37,937 nucleotides of DNA, taken from Stenotrophomonas maltophilia (GTDB taxonomy: Bacteria; Pseudomonadota; Gammaproteobacteria; Xanthomonadales; Xanthomonadaceae). The position numbers and the translations under genes were made by a program. The DNA is taken from positions 1 through 37,937 of the forward strand of contig NZ_RAVT01000018.1 in assembly GCF_013464915.1 (NCBI RefSeq), read 5' to 3'. How positions within the stretch are numbered: the first letter of the stretch is position 1; each line of letters begins with the position of its first letter. Below the pieces are notes generated by a model. It searched no databases, was not told the origin of the DNA, and saw only the letters and a list, made by a program, of their open reading frames with translations. Below, piece after piece: positions 1-7,508 of the stretch.

Positions 1-78
1 GTGATTAAGCCTTCGTACTCCACTTGATCTATGCGATTGCAGTCGCCTCCAGCCATTCCCCTTCACTTGGGCAGAGCC

Positions 79-489
79 ATGAAGCGCATACGGCTGTTTG
101 AATCGAAACTAGCGACGAGATTCCTTGAGGTCGATCGATTGGCGCGGGAAGGCGCCACGTTGAAGAACGTGGCTGAGAACATGCGCACGATCACCATCGC
201 AGTGACGATGCTGATCGTGGTGGGGCTGCTGATGGACGTTCCCACGTCAATCATCCGTGTGGCGGCTATCGCCTGGGGGTGCTGGGCGTTTGTCTACGCG
301 TTGCTTGCCGCAGCACAAGCAGGAATTCTCTTAGCCCTTGTACTTGGTGAGGTGCCGCTGTTGAAGAACATACTTATCCGAATTGGATTTCTCAGAGGCG
401 CCATTGCCACAGGATTCGCGGTGCTTGTCGTGATCATCATGGCAGTGTCATGCGTGCTGTTTGATCCGAAGCACATGTTGCATTGGTGA
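79..489 (+). CDS. Small hypothetical membrane protein
   Basis: I do not recognise a family. From the ATG at 79 the protein has 136 residues. A short charged N-terminal segment (MKRIRLFESKLATRF) is followed by three strongly hydrophobic stretches: about residues 38-55, then around AWGCWAFVYALLAAAQAGILL, then near the C-terminus (GFAVLVVIIMAVSCVLF). It is therefore probably an inner-membrane protein with three spans. An in-frame ATG at 31 would add 16 residues, but neither start has a good Shine-Dalgarno sequence; I prefer 79 because the added residues look non-coding. GC is lower than in the second half of the window, so it may be island cargo. No catalytic motif is visible and I assign no function. 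Confidence 0.6.
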   Translation: MKRIRLFESKLATRFLEVDRLAREGATLKNVAENMRTITIAVTMLIVVGLLMDVPTSIIRVAAIAWGCWAFVYALLAAAQAGILLALVLGEVPLLKNILIRIGFLRGAIATGFAVLVVIIMAVSCVLFDPKHMLHW

Positions 490-672
490 TTGCAGACGTC
501 CTGCCGATGTCATGCATTCGTCATGTCCGGCATTCCGGACCGGCCAAGGCGAGCTTCGCACATGGCGATCCTCCACCTCAATTGATTCCGTTCCACTCAA
601 CCTGCGAAAGTCATGCACTCTGCAATTCACTGCTGTCCTAGTCACTCATCAGGCAGCGATCGAACTGCCACT

Positions 673-1329
673 ATGGCGGAAACACCACGTTCCGTACGCG
701 TCGCAAAAGACAGCTTGCGGCGGTGGGTTCCGCGGCTCCTTGCAGGGATGGGAATGTTGTTGCTGGCCGCATGCAGTCCGGTGCATGTGGTCAGGTCAAA
801 TCAGGCCAAGACCTATGCAGGTCTCACTATCCTCGGGGAGCGCCGGATGGAGATCGTGCCGGCGAACAGTGCGCGCGGGCATTTTCAGACGGTGACCCTC
901 GCACCGGTCCTGCTGATGCCAGACGTGGCTGCAACGCTGAGTCCGGGCGTCGGAGATCGCCTCAAGGCCGCCGTAGGCAGTCAGCTACAGCGGCAGATCG
1001 ACAGGCGCCTAGGCCGAAGCGGGGCAGGGCAGTCGGGAACGGGACTGTTGTTGCTTGTAAGGATCACATCGGTGAAGGAGGCGTCTGTCGGCCTGAACAT
1101 CGCTACATCGGTCCTGGTGGGACCGGTGAGCAAGGGACAGTTGGCACTTGAGATTGAGGCGATCGATGCAAGCAATGGCAGGCAGGTAGCACTGCTTCTA
1201 CTGGCTGACAAGGCGGACATGAGGGACATCCGAAAGAGCTACACACCGGATGGCCACGCCAAGGCGCTTGCGGGGCGGTTCGCGATAGAGGCGATGGAGT
1301 TCATCGCGCCGATGGTAAGATCACGCTAG
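673..1329 (+). CDS. DUF3313-like lipoprotein
   Basis: The 218-residue protein starts MAETPRSVRV. A twin-arginine-containing basic stretch precedes the hydrophobic segment LLAGMGMLLLAAC, which ends in a lipobox (LAAC, Cys34). It is therefore a probable lipoprotein exported by Sec and lipidated at that cysteine. The body has the style of DUF3313-type lipoproteins: a tract about a surface-area or 'tolerance' value, the phrase LMPDVAATLSPGVGDRL, then a beta-rich core with an LLLLVRITSV strand and an ALEIEAIDASNGRQVA motif near residues 150-170. Upstream in-frame ATGs exist (for example at 613), but they would place 20 unlikely residues ahead of the signal. The family has no known biochemical role. 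It is followed by a 536-bp non-coding stretch, so it is probably the last gene before the transposon. Confidence 0.72.
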   Translation: MAETPRSVRVAKDSLRRWVPRLLAGMGMLLLAACSPVHVVRSNQAKTYAGLTILGERRMEIVPANSARGHFQTVTLAPVLLMPDVAATLSPGVGDRLKAAVGSQLQRQIDRRLGRSGAGQSGTGLLLLVRITSVKEASVGLNIATSVLVGPVSKGQLALEIEAIDASNGRQVALLLLADKADMRDIRKSYTPDGHAKALAGRFAIEAMEFIAPMVRSR

Positions 1330-1402
1330 CTTCCCGAGAAGCGTAGCTGCAAGCAACTTCACCAAAGATCTGCGTTGCCCCCGGTCCGTTGTTGCCAGAT
1401 GG

Positions 1403-1436
1403 TGCTCACAGCACTGCTCACAGCACTGCTCACAGG
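1403..1436. repeat. 12-bp tandem repeat, nearly three copies
   Basis: The unit TGCTCACAGCAC occurs twice in full (1403-1414, 1415-1426) and then partially (TGCTCACAG from 1427). It is a head-to-tail array with no spacers, so it is not a CRISPR. It could be replication slippage or a short array of protein-binding sites. Confidence 0.8.
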
Positions 1437-1710
1437 CAGGCCCGCTTCTGGTTCGAGAGCACAAGCATAAAGACTGCAGGTGCGCAGATGCAGTCCGCGC
1501 CCGGTAATGCAGAGGGCCACAAGGAACGTCGTATCAGTTCATTGAACCGGCAGCCACTGGCGGCTCTGCAGTAGCGTTCCTACTAAGGAAGTCGCTCACC
1601 GTATAGCTGGATGAACTTGAGGTCCGTTGAGTTCGTTGCATAGTGGGCGTAGGGTTCGCCTGAGCCCATTGATGGACAGTTTGCGGGGGGGATTAGCTCC
1701 CAAAGCGTAC

Positions 1711-1811
1711 GTCCGCTCTTGGCCGGAAGCGAACATTGGCGGGGCAGGGGATTAGGAAGATTCATCGGGGGTAGGGCGGATGACCGCTTCTGGCCGAAAG
1801 CGGACATTGCG
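1711..1811. repeat. Pair of 30-bp direct repeats with internal dyad
   Basis: Copies lie at 1711-1740 and 1782-1811, with starts 71 bp apart. The shared core is a CCGCT box, then TGGCCG, then AAGCG and ACATTG. The second copy contains CCGCTT...AAGCGG, a six-base inverted repeat around CTGGCCGA; the first copy has a degenerate version. Spaced, similarly oriented sites of this size are what transposase-binding sites or a regulator's operators look like, but no matching sites are visible near tnsAB. Confidence 0.6.
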
Positions 1812-1865
1812 CTGGGAGTACGTAGGTGGGAGGTACTAGGGTCTATCAGGAATTCTGGGCCCAAC

Positions 1866-3167
1866 TTACTTACCAGTCCCGGGGGCATCCTTGACGCTTG
1901 CCTGTCCGGCTGTATCAGAAGAAAGGCAATGTTCCACTACCTTGCGCGCGGTGAGCGTTTGAACACCGCTGGCATTGGCAACTGCGCGGATAAGCTCTTT
2001 GAGCTGCTTGATGCGCCCAGATCTGTAGTCATCGATGAGTCCCGAGTTGGCCATCTCCAGAGCAGCCACCGTCACCGACTCCCGCCTCCATTGGGAGTAC
2101 TCGCGTCGAAGATCCGCGTACCTTCTTGCTTCAATCGGAAAATTATGCCTGACGTAACCTGTAGACACATTCTGGTTTGCGCAGAAAGTGCGGAATGCGG
2201 GGGAGGACTTGGGGTTGTCAAGGGCGGCCTTCAGCGCCGCTTGAACCTTCAAATAGACACTTCGGGAGTGCCGGCCAGATCGTCTGGAGGAGGGGATGGA
2301 TGCGGCATCATAGAGACAGTGAGTTACGTCAGGGGGGCGTGACGACTGAAAGTCAAGCAGTGATGCTCCGAACGCGGTGGCGAACTTCAGAACACTCATA
2401 AGCGACGGCTTACTCGACCGAGAGCCAAGAGCCCTTACATTGACTAATGGGTCTCCTGGGGGAAGGTCTCTTCGGTGCCTCTTGAAGAAAAGGCGCATTC
2501 CTTCCCGATTGAGAGTCAGGTTCGGATTCTCGGCGCAGGCTGTTACCAACTCATGCAACAGCTGCTCGCCAAAACCGGGGTGCTCCAAAGGCGCGTGTAA
2601 AGGGGGGATCGCTCTGAGGTTCGCGCGGCATACGTAGCATTCGTCTAGTTGAGCGCCTGAAGCGTAGACTTGAGTGCTTTCGCAGGAAGGGCAGCGCTGG
2701 AGCAGCGGGGTCTTATGAATCGAGCACCTCGTTATTGGAAGCAAGGCCCAAAGAAGACGGTCGTAGACCTCTCCTCGTTCTCTCGCATCCTCCGCGTAGC
2801 ACGCAGGGCACCATGCACGTGAACTCTTCAGAGCGCCAATTGATGTGCTTGAAATCACTTGTTTGAGTGACAGGATGGTGGCGGATCGTAGGGATGTGAT
2901 GCCGGTTGCGGCACCCAGTGCTTTAACTAGCTTTGCAGTATCAGACCCGACACCACAAAGCTGAATTCTCACTCCACTCTGGGTGATTCTAGGAAGTCGT
3001 TCCAGCCGTTGGTTGCAGTTGTTCCTATCCCACCACGCATCCAGGTGCCTAGCCAACTGCCAATGGCTGCAGCCATGTGCCCGAGCCATGCGAACGAGGT
3101 AGCTGCTGATTCCCTCGACCTCCAGGCTTCCTGCACCGAGATGCGGAACGGAGAAGTAATCGGCCAT
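1866..3167 (-). CDS. tniQ: TniQ/TnsD-family transposition target-selection protein
   Basis: The 433-residue protein belongs to the TniQ/TnsD family, which links the target DNA to the TnsC ATPase in Tn7-like elements. The N-terminal third has the usual start (ISSYLVRMARAHG). The zinc-binding region then shows CPAC, CSIHKTPLLQRCPSC and CYVC cysteine/histidine clusters at about residues 120-185. It is longer than minimal CRISPR-transposon TniQ proteins and shorter than Tn7 TnsD. Its C-terminal half includes a TnsD-like segment with NFPIEARRYADLRREY and a basic tail that could contact DNA directly. The start ATG has AAGGTGA about 7 bases upstream. That ribosome site overlaps the tnsC stop codon, so tnsC and tniQ are translationally linked in one leftward operon. 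Confidence 0.88.
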   Translation of the reverse strand: MADYFSVPHLGAGSLEVEGISSYLVRMARAHGCSHWQLARHLDAWWDRNNCNQRLERLPRITQSGVRIQLCGVGSDTAKLVKALGAATGITSLRSATILSLKQVISSTSIGALKSSRAWCPACYAEDARERGEVYDRLLWALLPITRCSIHKTPLLQRCPSCESTQVYASGAQLDECYVCRANLRAIPPLHAPLEHPGFGEQLLHELVTACAENPNLTLNREGMRLFFKRHRRDLPPGDPLVNVRALGSRSSKPSLMSVLKFATAFGASLLDFQSSRPPDVTHCLYDAASIPSSRRSGRHSRSVYLKVQAALKAALDNPKSSPAFRTFCANQNVSTGYVRHNFPIEARRYADLRREYSQWRRESVTVAALEMANSGLIDDYRSGRIKQLKELIRAVANASGVQTLTARKVVEHCLSSDTAGQASVKDAPGTGK

Positions 3168-3173
3168 GGTTGG

Positions 3174-4184
3174 TCACCTTCTGACAGGGGCTACGGGGTC
3201 CCGCTTGGGCTTCCGTTGAAATGGCCTCCTCTGTACCTTGGAGCGGCAACTCAAGTCAGCGCCATTCTTCGTCTCGCTGGGAGGCGTCGGTAGCTTTCTC
3301 ATTGCGGACTCCCCTTCAGCAATTTCTCGAGCGATGAGGGCTATCTGCTCTTCATAACGAGTTTCCATGAAGTGTTCCAAGCGGAGCGCCCGCTCTCCAC
3401 GGGAGTGCATCTCGCACATGGCGGCATTCACCCAGCCTAGGAGCAGCCCCAGGCATCCGAGTGTCCCGGCAGTCATGTAGCTAGAGTGGATAATCAAACT
3501 ACTTCCGCTCTTCCAAGGAAGATGGGCATCCAAACCTTTGAGAATCCCGAGAAAATTCAGCTCGTCTTGACCCGTAGGTCGATAGCGACCGAACTCAATG
3601 ACTCTCATTCGTCCGTTTAGATGAGCAGAGGAAAGCCCTGCCGCGAACAGCTCGTAGCCCCCGGCCAACACTAGAATGATGTCCGTGGTGTTGGCCAAGC
3701 ACTTCAGAGAATCAAGAATGTCGGATGCCTGTGCACCACGGTTGGTCCGCAGTAGGTGATGAGCTTCATCAATGAAAAGGTAACGGGTCTTCCGATAGAT
3801 GATCGCCTGCTCGAGCTTGATCCTTAGCTCTGTCTCCGACTCTCTCTGGCGAATGATGCCTCTGAGATCGCCATACATAGGGTGGCGCAGTGCTTGTAGT
3901 GCGCGCATTGTAAAATGTTTCATTGAGAAGCGCCCTCCATGCGTAGTCGCAGCCTCAACAAGGATCACCGGCAGCTCGTCGTCTGAGATCGGGCTCTGGA
4001 CTAGACGACGGGCCACACTTTGCACCAGGCGTGACTTTCCCACACGGGTGGGACCGACCAGGAGGACAACACTTCCGGGCGCTCCCATGGCTAACTGCGT
4101 GAAAAGTTGGCGATCTACCTCTTGGTATCGGGGATGGTCGATGTTGAGTTGATGCAGCGCTTTCGCGGGTATGATCTTGGTCAT
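3174..4184 (-). CDS. tnsC: TnsC/TniB AAA+ transposition ATPase
   Basis: The 336-residue protein is an AAA+ ATPase of the TniB/TnsC type. It polymerises on target DNA, is recruited by TniQ and licenses the transposase. A Walker A motif GPTRVGKS sits at residues 44-51 and a Walker B motif YLFIDE at 135-140, followed by AHHLL as in this family. A sensor-1-like segment (DIILVLAGGYEL) follows. The C-terminal tail is basic (KVQRRPFQRKPKRD) and may bind DNA or the transposase. Its ATG overlaps the tnsAB stop codon as ATGA, and it ends six bases before tniQ. All three proteins are therefore made from one transcript. The key residues are intact, so the module is not visibly decayed. Confidence 0.93.
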   Translation of the reverse strand: MTKIIPAKALHQLNIDHPRYQEVDRQLFTQLAMGAPGSVVLLVGPTRVGKSRLVQSVARRLVQSPISDDELPVILVEAATTHGGRFSMKHFTMRALQALRHPMYGDLRGIIRQRESETELRIKLEQAIIYRKTRYLFIDEAHHLLRTNRGAQASDILDSLKCLANTTDIILVLAGGYELFAAGLSSAHLNGRMRVIEFGRYRPTGQDELNFLGILKGLDAHLPWKSGSSLIIHSSYMTAGTLGCLGLLLGWVNAAMCEMHSRGERALRLEHFMETRYEEQIALIAREIAEGESAMRKLPTPPSETKNGADLSCRSKVQRRPFQRKPKRDPVAPVRR

Positions 4185-6574
4185 GGCTGGGGGTTCCAGC
4201 TGATGGCGATGCTTGGAATATCGTCGCTACAAAGAGAAGGATTTTTCTTTGCGTCGCGAGCTGTTGACGAGAACGGTGTGGGCTGCTCAGACGGCGTCAC
4301 GCGCTCCCTCTCACTAAGGTGCCTTGCCAAAGATAGGTCAGCTTCGTGCCTTGCCTCCGCCAGCTCTGCACGACCATCCAACCTGAGCGTGGTTCTGCAG
4401 ATTCTAGCTGTGAGACTGTCCATCGCTTGCTCAAGAGAGCCGCGGCTTCGGCATGGGAGCCAGCCTCCATCTAGCCATGCATAGACTAGGTTTTCGTCCC
4501 AAGAGTCCATTCGTACTTCAACCCTTCGCTTGGACGAATGGGCGAGCCCTGTGCCCCAGTACCATCTCCCAAGCACGTTGATTCCGCGTGACCTGTCCAC
4601 CAGATACATTCGCTTCGGCGCGTCGATTGAGGTTGCAATCAGGAAGTCTTGGTCGAAACTCACTGGAACTCCTGACATGGGGTAAAGCTCAAGTCCATTT
4701 CCCATGATCACGTCTGGGGAGTTCAGTCGCTCACCGCGCAGGTGAACGTTCAGCTGTTCGAAGATGGAGCTTTCCAGCTCGTGATAGAAATCAATGAGAT
4801 CCTGCTCGGCAAGTCTATGGCTGCGATGTGATGGCGAGACTGATCTACCTCGCATGTCATTGCGTGTTGATCCAATGTGCTGCCATAGGATAGATGTCTT
4901 GAGTGTCCCGAATAGCCTTTCCAATTCGCCGCCAAACCTGGGGGCGCCACTTGGTCTATCTTTCTTGTGGACGCCATATAGCGCGAGCGTGGACTCGTAG
5001 AAGGTTGACTCAAAGTCCGATCCGCAGTCGCTAGCAATCGATTCGGGAAGCCGCTTATGTCTTCTCGCACAGTCTCTTAGTAGCTCGGCTAGAACCTTTC
5101 TCCCTGGTGCGCGGAATCCAACTGTGAGAGCTAGTACTTCCCCGGTACAGGAGTCTCTCAGAACGCTAACCCAAGGTCTCTGTGTGAAGCGCCTATTGCC
5201 TGAGCTGCACAATGCAAGTGTGCGGTCTCCCAGGTAGTGGTCGGCCTGCGCTGATTCGAAGGGTCTTTTCGTCGGGGCACTCGCGTGGCGACGGTCAACA
5301 GGATTTGCGGCGCTGTTCGCGGCTCGCTTTCCGCCCACCGCGAAGGCTAGGCTCTCTTGGTCACGTCTTCGAACTCTGCCGGCGTAAGTGTTGAGTGATA
5401 CTGGAAAGTCACTTTCGGCCAGCTCTCCCAGGGCCTTCTTGTCATCGAGTGCATTCTTATACAGAAGATAGCTTGCCGACACCGACAGGCCGACGGGGCT
5501 GGCGTGGTGGGCACTTATGGATTCTTGGAGGAAGTATTCGTGCTCAGCCGTCAAGCGCGGAAGCCGATTGCCGGGCCGTGGCCGGGGTAGAAGTGCATGA
5601 GCGTCGCCGTTGCTGTGGCGAAGAAGTGCCTTGTAGCGCCGCATCGTGCGCTTTGAGCGCGTGGGCTCGGATACGCCGTCAAGCTCCTTCTTTCGCTCAA
5701 TCATGATTGATGCTTGGGCTAGGTTGGGAATGCATCGAGATCGGCTAGGGTTGCATGACTCTGTGCGATAGGCTTCGAGCGTTTCCATTCCAAGCTCGAA
5801 ATCCCTTGCCGTCAGGGCAACCAAGCCATCTTCAGGGCACGACAGAAGATACAAGTCCAGCGGAGCATACAGCCAGCCGTCATGTATCCCTCGAAGGATG
5901 ACGCCCGCATCTGGAAGGTGGAGTTCGGAGTGTAGGTCCGAGATGCTGGCGATCATTCGCTTGGCCAGGTAGCGGGTTATCCGTAGTCTCCACTTCTCTC
6001 CGATGTCATTCTTTGGCCATCGCCGTACGGCGAGCAGCAGATCTATGTTGCTACTGCGGAGCTGGCTGCGGTCATCCGGGGTCCATACCCTATGGCTGAT
6101 GCCAAGTTCTGAGAAGTATGAAACGGCCGGCTCAAAGCTGAAGTCGTTTCCATCAAATCTCCAGTCCTCCTCCCTGATGTTGGTTAGTGCCTCTGCGCCC
6201 GACCTGGTCTTGCACTCCACGACTGTTGGGCCCGTCGCACGGATGATCAGGTAGTCCGGCGTATGAGTCGTGCGCTGCCGTCGTCCACGCCGATCTGTGA
6301 TGACCAAGGGAACGGCTTTTGGCTGGTCCCAGTACTCCAGAATCTCGTAGTCGTACTCACACATACGTACCAGGGCGCCTTCCACCGTCGCGCTCTCCGC
6401 TTGGATCACCCTCCCCATGCGTTGGCTGGCGAATCGTTCCGGCGTGTTACGCGTCCTTCCAGAGCCCACCAGGCGTGCCGGCTCGCGTGACCGCACGTGC
6501 TCAATGTAGTCACGTCCGAGTGCAGGGATGTCCCAAGAATCGAATAGCGCTTCTATCTGCTTTGAGCTCAGCAT
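4181..6574 (-). CDS. tnsAB: Fused TnsA-TnsB transposase (endonuclease plus DDE domain)
   Basis: The start is the ATG at 6574 (MLSSKQIEAL), preceded by GGAGGG four bases upstream; a longer frame upstream lacks support. The protein has 797 residues. Residues about 50-200 are a TnsA-like endonuclease domain with the candidate catalytic set E65, D107 (TPDYL) and E120-x-K122 (VVECKT). This domain cuts the 5' ends of the transposon. Residues about 430-650 are a retroviral-integrase-fold TnsB/TniA domain with an intact DD(35)E triad: D445 (QADHY), D516 (ASDCG) and E552 (GELERLF). A Mu-type beta-barrel and a C-terminal region follow. Fusion of both activities should give cut-and-paste movement. Fused TnsAB proteins are known from some CRISPR-associated and other Tn7-like elements, but no cas gene is in this window. 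Catalytic assignments are by motif only. Confidence 0.9.
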   Translation of the reverse strand: MLSSKQIEALFDSWDIPALGRDYIEHVRSREPARLVGSGRTRNTPERFASQRMGRVIQAESATVEGALVRMCEYDYEILEYWDQPKAVPLVITDRRGRRQRTTHTPDYLIIRATGPTVVECKTRSGAEALTNIREEDWRFDGNDFSFEPAVSYFSELGISHRVWTPDDRSQLRSSNIDLLLAVRRWPKNDIGEKWRLRITRYLAKRMIASISDLHSELHLPDAGVILRGIHDGWLYAPLDLYLLSCPEDGLVALTARDFELGMETLEAYRTESCNPSRSRCIPNLAQASIMIERKKELDGVSEPTRSKRTMRRYKALLRHSNGDAHALLPRPRPGNRLPRLTAEHEYFLQESISAHHASPVGLSVSASYLLYKNALDDKKALGELAESDFPVSLNTYAGRVRRRDQESLAFAVGGKRAANSAANPVDRRHASAPTKRPFESAQADHYLGDRTLALCSSGNRRFTQRPWVSVLRDSCTGEVLALTVGFRAPGRKVLAELLRDCARRHKRLPESIASDCGSDFESTFYESTLALYGVHKKDRPSGAPRFGGELERLFGTLKTSILWQHIGSTRNDMRGRSVSPSHRSHRLAEQDLIDFYHELESSIFEQLNVHLRGERLNSPDVIMGNGLELYPMSGVPVSFDQDFLIATSIDAPKRMYLVDRSRGINVLGRWYWGTGLAHSSKRRVEVRMDSWDENLVYAWLDGGWLPCRSRGSLEQAMDSLTARICRTTLRLDGRAELAEARHEADLSLARHLSERERVTPSEQPTPFSSTARDAKKNPSLCSDDIPSIAISWNPQP

Positions 6575-6714
6575 TGGACCCTCCGGCCAGCTGATAGCTG
6601 GATGACAGGCAAGGACTGTCCGTGACGGCGCCGATAGGCTCCGAACGGAAGTTGACTTACTTAGGAAGTGGTGCTGAGATCGAGATGCCAAGTGAGCGAT
6701 TTATGGCATTTGTA
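6575..6714 (-). promoter_or_regulatory. Leader and presumed promoter region of the tns operon
   Basis: This stretch lies between the terminator of the upstream small gene and the tnsAB start, so the operon must be transcribed from here or by read-through. I see two GGAAGT copies on the plus strand, 20 bp apart (around 6648 and 6664), possibly protein-binding sites. No confident -35/-10 pair was recognised. Confidence 0.3.
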
Positions 6715-6749
6715 CGAAAGCCCCGACCGCTAATCGGGGCTTTCGTTTT
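6715..6749 (-). terminator. Intrinsic terminator, probably bidirectional
   Basis: CGAAAGCCCCGA and its complement TCGGGGCTTTCG flank a short loop, giving a stem of about 12 bp. On the minus strand the GC stem is followed by TTTCGT. On the plus strand TTTCGTTTT follows. It begins one base past the stop codon of the 6751-7044 gene and separates that gene from tnsAB. Confidence 0.8.
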
Positions 6750-6750
6750 C

Positions 6751-7044
6751 TCAGCGACCGGACGCGGCTATCTGTCCATCGTCGCCTCCAACAGTAGGGA
6801 TGTGGTTCTTCGGAAGTGTCGCCTGTAGGTACGCGGCGAGGTGCTTGGGTGAGGTGTACAGCCCCTGCCTGTTTGGCAGCCGGAACATGTCGATCGACAC
6901 TACCCCGCGGCTACGAGCCTTCGCCAACGAGTTGGCGCTTCTGTAGCCCAGAATTCTTGCGATCACAGTCGAATCGATCAGTAGCCCGTACTCCCTCTGG
7001 AGCCAGGTCTCCAAGTTGCTCTGCGTGTGTGCTTGGAATTCCAT
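6751..7044 (-). CDS. Small putative helix-turn-helix DNA-binding protein
   Basis: From the ATG at 7044 the protein has 97 residues; a GTG two codons upstream is the alternative start. The region WLQREYGLLIDSTVIARIL followed by GYRSANSLAKARSRG resembles a helix-turn-helix used by small mobile-element regulators and excisionase-like proteins. A beta-hairpin-like IDMFRLPNRQGLYTS and a final helix (HLAAYLQ) follow. I cannot name the family firmly. It lies upstream of tnsAB on the same strand but is separated from it by its own terminator. A perfect inverted repeat (7117-7139) sits about 75 bp upstream of its start and may be its operator. The plausible role is regulating the element or itself. 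Confidence 0.6.
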   Translation of the reverse strand: MEFQAHTQSNLETWLQREYGLLIDSTVIARILGYRSANSLAKARSRGVVSIDMFRLPNRQGLYTSPKHLAAYLQATLPKNHIPTVGGDDGQIAASGR

Positions 7045-7116
7045 GACCACTCGTGACGGTCTTGTTGGATCATCCTAGGCACGTCTGGGGTCTGTGTGCA
7101 AGTGTAGTTTCCTTGC

Positions 7117-7139
7117 AAGTTGTTGATTAAAAACAACTT
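7117..7139. promoter_or_regulatory. Inverted repeat upstream of small HTH gene (possible operator)
   Basis: AAGTTGTT (7117-7124) and AACAACTT (7132-7139) are perfect complements around a 7-base AT-rich centre. The position, about 75 bp upstream of the small HTH gene, suits an operator. The sequence could also be a transposon-end binding site. Confidence 0.5.
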
Positions 7140-7184
7140 TCGTTGCGCTGCACCGAACTACTTTTATTGCAGTAAGAGAGTACT

Positions 7185-7213
7185 AGCGCCCAGCGCTGCA
7201 ACGATTGGGCGCT
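7185..7213. repeat. 8-bp inverted repeat with 13-base loop
   Basis: AGCGCCCA (7185-7192) pairs perfectly with TGGGCGCT (7206-7213). There is no T-run on either side, so it is not a clear terminator. It lies in the 351-bp gene-free stretch between the small HTH gene and the tRNA-like gene, where one transposon end is expected. Confidence 0.55.
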
Positions 7214-7395
7214 CTCTGCGAGGCTGACTCACCTGGGGTTGCGCACTACTGCCGCCTGCGCTTCGGCATAGCCGCACTCAAGTGGGGCCTAGGAGCGACG
7301 GGAACATTTGTGCGCTGAGTCGAGGGAGAGGCATCAGCGGTAGCAGCTTCAGCAGGTACGGAGCCGCAAGGCGTCAGCGCCAAGGATTAGTCTGG

Positions 7396-7488
7396 TGGTG
7401 CCCCTGGCCGGGCTCGAACCGGCACTTGCCGCTTATCTGGCGCTGACGGGATATAAATCCGCTGCTCTACCCATTGAGCTACAGGGGC
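7396..7488 (-). tRNA. Unusual tRNA-like gene, anticodon UAU, long variable arm
   Basis: Read on the minus strand, the 93-nt sequence forms a perfect 7-bp acceptor stem (GCCCCTG with CAGGGGC) and a D-arm GCTC/GAGC. A perfect 5-bp T-arm carries the loop TTCGAGC, and the gene ends with an encoded ACCA. The anticodon loop TTTATAT (7451-7457) gives UAU, which would read the isoleucine codon AUA. The anticodon stem has one G-U pair and one A-C mismatch. The variable region is about 22 nt and contains a CGC/GCG stem. Long variable arms are known for Leu, Ser, Tyr and Sec tRNAs, not Ile, so this is not a standard tRNA. It may be a mobile-element tRNA, a decoy or a pseudo-tRNA. The D-loop and T-loop invariants are kept, which argues against simple decay. 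Confidence 0.75.
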
Positions 7489-7508
7489 GTGATCATTGCG
7501 ATCACGCC
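7486..7508. repeat. 9-bp inverted repeat across the tRNA 5' end
   Basis: GGCGTGATC (7486-7494) and GATCACGCC (7500-7508) are perfect complements around ATTGC. The repeat begins inside the last bases of the tRNA-like gene and extends into its 5' flank. It could form a leader hairpin in the precursor RNA or be a protein-binding dyad. Confidence 0.6.

Larger units (their letters stand above)
1330..1865. other. Non-coding stretch at left side of Tn7-like module
   Basis: No convincing gene is present in these 536 bases. They contain a 12-bp tandem repeat (1403-1436) and a pair of 30-bp direct repeats (1711-1740 and 1782-1811). Because tniQ ends at 1866, the transposon's left end, or the start of its cargo, should lie here or further left. 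I looked for an inverted match to the region upstream of tnsAB and found nothing convincing. Confidence 0.5.

Noticed and set aside
1403-1436. Possible CRISPR array
   Set aside because: The repeats are 12 bp and directly adjacent with no spacers. No CRISPR-like array was found anywhere in the window.
1863-6662. Shared ACTTACTTA segments near both sides of the tns operon as terminal repeats
   Set aside because: They are in direct, not inverted, orientation. The left copy overlaps the tniQ stop codon, so it is probably chance.
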